Positions 59,685 to 64,000 of a DNA stretch of 64,000 nucleotides are shown piece by piece. The position numbers and the translations under genes were made by a program. The DNA comes from Lepidonotus clava (taxonomy: Eukaryota; Annelida; Polychaeta; Phyllodocida; Polynoidae): NCBI GenBank assembly GCA_936440205.1, contig OW387145.1:9795396-9859395 (forward strand), written 5' to 3'. The notes under the pieces were generated by a model. It saw only the letters and a list, made by a program, of their open reading frames with translations, had not been told where the DNA came from and searched no databases. Each line of letters starts with the position of its first letter. Position 1 is the first letter of the stretch.

Positions 59685-62600
59685 ATGAAATATCTTCAAA
59701 TATTGTTCTTTGTTTTAGTAATTTTATGCACTCTATCTCCCGTTTACATGCAAGTGAGTATATTATAATATATATTTGTTTGCGGGTTTGAGGAAATCAT
59801 TTCCAATTCATGAAGTCTTTATATGGATTTAAATATTTATTTTTTTGAGATATGAAGGAATAGGTTATATAAACTATGGTATTAACCGCTTCAAATAATA
59901 AATATTGTAATCATGGTATACCTTTAATTCCTAACTCCTACATTTAAACCTAATATCTTATTTCAATGTGCAGCGAGGGAAACTGGAGAGGAAACCAAAT
60001 TTGGTAAGTAAGATTAACTATTTTATGGTTCAGTATTTTCTACTGTTTTTGAATATCATAGTCTCTTTAATTACTTTAACCACCAGAGATCAGAGCATTA
60101 TTGCAGCTGGGATCTTCCAATTAGTTAAATGGCCTATAACAACTGTATTTATGTATTTTAATGGTTGTGGGAACCTCTTCACAAATTCACAAGTTTTTAG
60201 AATTGATTACAGATCTTATTCTAAATGCACTTTTACAGGTATGATCCGACTAGGACATGGTTGCCAAAAAATACCACTAATACCAACTATCTCACTTACT
60301 TCGATAATCCTCTGTATGAGTTTTATTTCAGTCTATTACACTGAGGTTAGCTACCTCATGCACAAATGGTATGCTAATAATATTCATGCTGCTTTTCAGC
60401 AGAGGGCAGTACAATACTCGTTTAGAATTGCTTGCTTTGCAGCTAAAATCCTAGGCATCGTTGAGAGAATTGAAAGGAACGTTGGGGATAGAGTTGAGCT
60501 GGAAGGAGGATGAAGGTAACCAGTATATACCAGAACAATAATAATCAACTAAACATAAAGGTAAAATCAATGTAATATAAGCAGACTGTGGCAGCAACTA
60601 GGGTTGATGAGGCCGTTCCATATATCCAGCAAGGGAACATGTGAGCGGCGGCAGCATCTACCTATTTGTGTGGGCTGGATGTAGGTATAAAAAGCGAAAA
60701 AATCATGTTATAGAAGTAACAGTTAAGACAGAGAGTAACACAAAAGCTGAACTGTACAGGAGCTGGTGGGATAGTTGTTGGTGCTGGGTGCATTCTACGG
60801 CGACCATTCTTGGAATACTTTTAGATGACTTGTGTTAGGTAGCAGTGGACTGACCTTTTAGGAAGAGATATCACAGGGAACTAAGGAATAACTAGTATAC
60901 GCAGTCTTAATGGAGAAAGGGTCGAACTTCAGGGAGATAGAGCTTATATAGGGTACATCACCAAATGCTTTTGATTGATTGGCTGTACACGCTCATGTGA
61001 ACAACGGCTAATGTACTCTCCGGTTTTGAGGGATCTTTTAAATAAACGTTTGTACCTTTGCAAAGCGAGTGCCTTCATTTGGATTTGAATGCCCCAGGTG
61101 AAGAATACCTCTATCAAAATGTCAATAGGAGCTAACATTACTCAATCACTTACACAGTAACTCTCAATTAATTCTCAACTATTCTGTATGAGGTTTGTTT
61201 TGTTTTTTCAGGTACACAAATCAAGGACATCTTAATTGAGATTTCCTTTCCAAATAAGCTCAAATAAACTCAAAATGAGAGTAATGATTGTAAATCTTTT
61301 GTTGAAGGTGTGCTAATTATTGATTGACCCACACTCTATCACTGAACCTCAATAAAGTATCCAAAGTCCAAAGAGATTCTCAAGTGAGGTCTATCCTCAA
61401 GGTGCCCTGAGACAGTTCTGGTGCCTTACCCTCGGTCATGTGTAGATCATTTACACATGAAAACTTGGGTTCAAACTTCCAGAAATAAGAACTATGACTA
61501 GATAGTGGCAGCCATCTTGTCAATCTGTTTATACTTTACTTTAACACAGAAGAGTTCCACTTACTAGGTCTCAAAACACAAAATACATAATATCATGACA
61601 TCCTGCAGGAATAATCCCTCAAAGGGAAGATGAACTCAAAAGAAAAATATATTAAGTCCTTATATGTACGTAAAAAAACTTAGATAAATAAACTAAATAA
61701 AAGCCTTCATTTGTCACACTTACTTTCCAATTACCAATTTTGTGCTTCCTATCTACCTAGACTATAGCCTATGATGTGCTGTATAAGTATGTTTCTAACT
61801 TCTATTTTTTTCCTACCTTTCTTATAAAGCTTTTTTTTTTAATCCTTAAAGCTAATATTTTTTTTCAATCCACAAAGCTAATAAAACAAAATAACATAAC
61901 AATCATTCTGACCCAACATCTGGTGGCAAGCAGTGTAGCTAAAAGTAAAAGATCTTTTCCTTGTGCCCTCTGCTGAAAAGCAGCCTAGCTAACACTCATC
62001 TATTTACTACTTCATGCCTGAGGTTAATCATTTTAGTGCATGTAAGCTGATCCCTGATAAGTACAGATCTGTAATCCATTGTAAAGAGTTGTGAGCAGGT
62101 CATATTTTAATCTACAAATAGTAGTAAGATTGTAATTTTGGTCTACTGTAATTTCCTCAGAATTATCTGCGTGGGCCAGCTGATAATAGTAGAGGAGGAG
62201 GAGGGAAACTGGAGAGGGACACCAATTTGGTAAGTAAGATAACAACATTTCTAGTAATCCTCTCAGTTTTGATTACTAAAGTATGGGTACTGCTCTTACC
62301 TAAGTAAATTGCCTATTACAGCTACATGTATGAGTTAGGAATCTTAAAATGACATCATCAGGTTTATGTTCCAAAAGTGATTTCAGCCACCTTAGTATAA
62401 TAAGGGATGTACGTTAGCACTACTATTCCACCATGTAAAACATCAAAACAGATTCAGATGAAAATATGAAAATCAAACATGTATATATTTGATAAGACTG
62501 CCTTAAATGATTTCGAATTATATATTATGTACATCTTTGGCTATATATGATATTTTTCATTAACAACACTGAAATAAACCTTGTACCTTTTGCAGCAGTA

Positions 62601-62928
62601 TTACATATTATAGAGGTGTACCTGAATTCATGATAAAATGAATCTTCTAAGTACACAATTGTCATGTTTTAAAGTTTGTGAAATAAAATTTATGTAGATA
62701 TAACAAATAATTACTATAAAATCTGTACCTTTACACTTGATTTTGATACAACTTCAAATAAATTGAATGTATTACATATGGAGTGATGGAGTTTATATAA
62801 AGGGCCCCCTACTAAAATGTGGATATTATAAGTTGGCAACTTGTATTCTTATAAGTGACTATTTTGCTACATCTGGTATTGATATTATCTATTTTGTGCA
62901 CATTTAGAAAGGTGTCAATAAGAGGTAA
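59685..62928 (+). CDS. Small secreted Gly-rich peptide, copy C (62 aa, four coding exons)
   Basis: Coding exons 59685-59753, 59974-60003, 62161-62229 and 62908-62928 (TAA), all phase 0 with GT-AG borders. The signal exon is identical to copy A except for one residue (VILCT for VIVCT). Exon 2 is a very short RGKLERKPNL. Exon 3 is 23 residues: NYLRGPADNSR, four Gly, KLERDTNL. The last exon is KGVNKR-stop. Promoter TATAAATA is at 59393-59400, the 5' UTR exon ends at 59489, and the acceptor AG ends at 59671. The third exon sits inside a long, repeat-expanded intron 2 (60004-62160). The 3' end differs: similarity to copy A stops near 63929, before the AATAAA seen in A, so the poly(A) site is outside the window or altered. 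Function unknown. Confidence 0.66.
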
Positions 62929-63034
62929 TGAGAAGATGATGCCCAGCTAAATTTGACTTGTCTTAGTAAGTTTCTGGTGATACTGTTTATCTATTTAAGT
63001 AAAAGATTGACCATAATCAGAACATACACTATAT

Positions 63035-63077
<43 letters not shown>

Positions 63078-64000
63078 CGTTATATCAAGCCTGATCTTTG
63101 ATAGGTTGAAAATAAGATTTTGATATTTAACAGCTATAGTACATTGTAGTGGTATAAAAGGATTTTCACTTGTTATTCTATAAAACTGCACAACAATCAA
63201 TGTCTTAGATAATCTCCTTTTTAAAAATATTTCAGTTGCAGAAAGGATCAAGTTGATAGATATCAGATGAACTGTTTGAGATGGAGATGCATGTTCCCTT
63301 TCCTAATGATGAACTTTGAAACAAAAGTATTCTTAACCATCATGGTACTTATGGACTAGTAGTCCACCAGAAAAAATGTAGAGGAGTCCTCAGCTTATGA
63401 AGTGAAAACATTTTTGCTTATTGTAGATCTGTTAAGTTATTATTAAAATCTATTTTCATTTTACCATTTCCAATTTATTCTTTAACTGGTTTATTTTGGC
63501 TACAACTACAACTGGTTTATTTAAGCTACAACTACTTATGAATCATTCAAAAAAATAGTCGGAACTATATGGAAAACATGGAAGTGTTAGAGGTTAAAGC
63601 TAGCTATTTTGTGTGTGCTTATATTTAGAAATATTAAGATATACTCCTTTTCAGTTGTCCACTTTGATTGCCAACTAAAACCTTCACTTTCAAATATCTG
63701 TATTTATTTTGTTGAACATTGTGACGAATTTTCAAGAATTGAAAGCAAATCTACAATACTAGATGCTGGAGCTGGAAGATAACGCAAACAACATTTGAAA
63801 ATTGAAATCTCAATATAATCTGTGTATGATGAAAGTATTCTGGAACCCTTTAAAACAGTTCTTTGCATCTTTACATGAGTTTTTATGCAAAATGCTGCTT
63901 TTAGAATAGCAGCATTATTTCTAACATATTGCACTAAGTGCATAGTGCTAAATGAACAGTAAGGTTGTAGTTCAGAAACTTTCCAAATGATTTTAAAATG

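Larger units (their letters stand above)
58974..63929 (+). repeat. Segmental duplication unit C
   Basis: Begins ATGTGTCATCTCTCATTTTA, aligned with unit A from 43068, and ends near 63929 after ATTTCTAACATAT, where the sequence departs from A. It has a longer (TA)n tract (about 63038-63072) than A (46847-46873) and extra sequence at about 60614-61105. It contains peptide gene C. Confidence 0.85.

Noticed and set aside
59968-60513. 181-codon open frame in unit C as one exon
   Set aside because: It begins upstream of a KLER exon and runs through that exon's donor and the following intron. The matching region in unit A is interrupted by a 520-base insertion and differs in length. No domain recognised.

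Overview
This is metazoan nuclear DNA: AT-rich introns and intergenic DNA, GT-AG introns, MITE-type repeats and an extracellular mosaic receptor. A lophotrochozoan, perhaps a mollusc, is my guess; it rests on general repeat and gene style and is weak. There is no prokaryotic, organellar or viral gene organisation.

Layout. (1) 1-25,256: about 25 kb with no coding exon that I can support. It holds GC-rich blocks, a few small inverted-repeat elements, decayed direct repeats, and palindromic transcription-factor-type motifs (TCACGTGA E-boxes, RFX X-boxes). It is either the region upstream of the receptor gene or its large first intron(s). (2) 25,257-about 40,655: the 3' sixteen exons of a single-pass receptor on the + strand. 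The order is CUB, LDLa, MAM, MAM, four LDLa, one transmembrane helix and a long cytoplasmic tail with two PPxY motifs. Every exon junction keeps the frame; 1,236 residues are encoded here, and the signal-peptide exon(s) were not found. Its late introns are loaded with MITEs. (3) 40,656-43,063: G-rich and repeat-rich spacer. (4) 43,064-63,929: three copies (A, B, C) of a 4.6-5.0 kb unit, A and C close, B diverged, separated by repeat-rich spacers.

The most interesting content is in (4). Each unit carries a conserved TATAAATA box, a short 5' UTR exon, an exon with a 23-residue signal peptide, one or two tiny Gly-rich in-frame exons carrying a KLER motif, and a terminal coding exon reading KGVNKR-stop. 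Together they predict 53-, 63- and 62-residue secreted, cysteine-free basic peptides. The exons (21-72 coding nt) are too small for ordinary ORF calling. I recognise no family. The coding exons are all phase 0-0, and the Gly-rich exon appears to have been duplicated and lost within the cluster.

All calls were made by eye from sequence; no database search, splice predictor or expression data was used.
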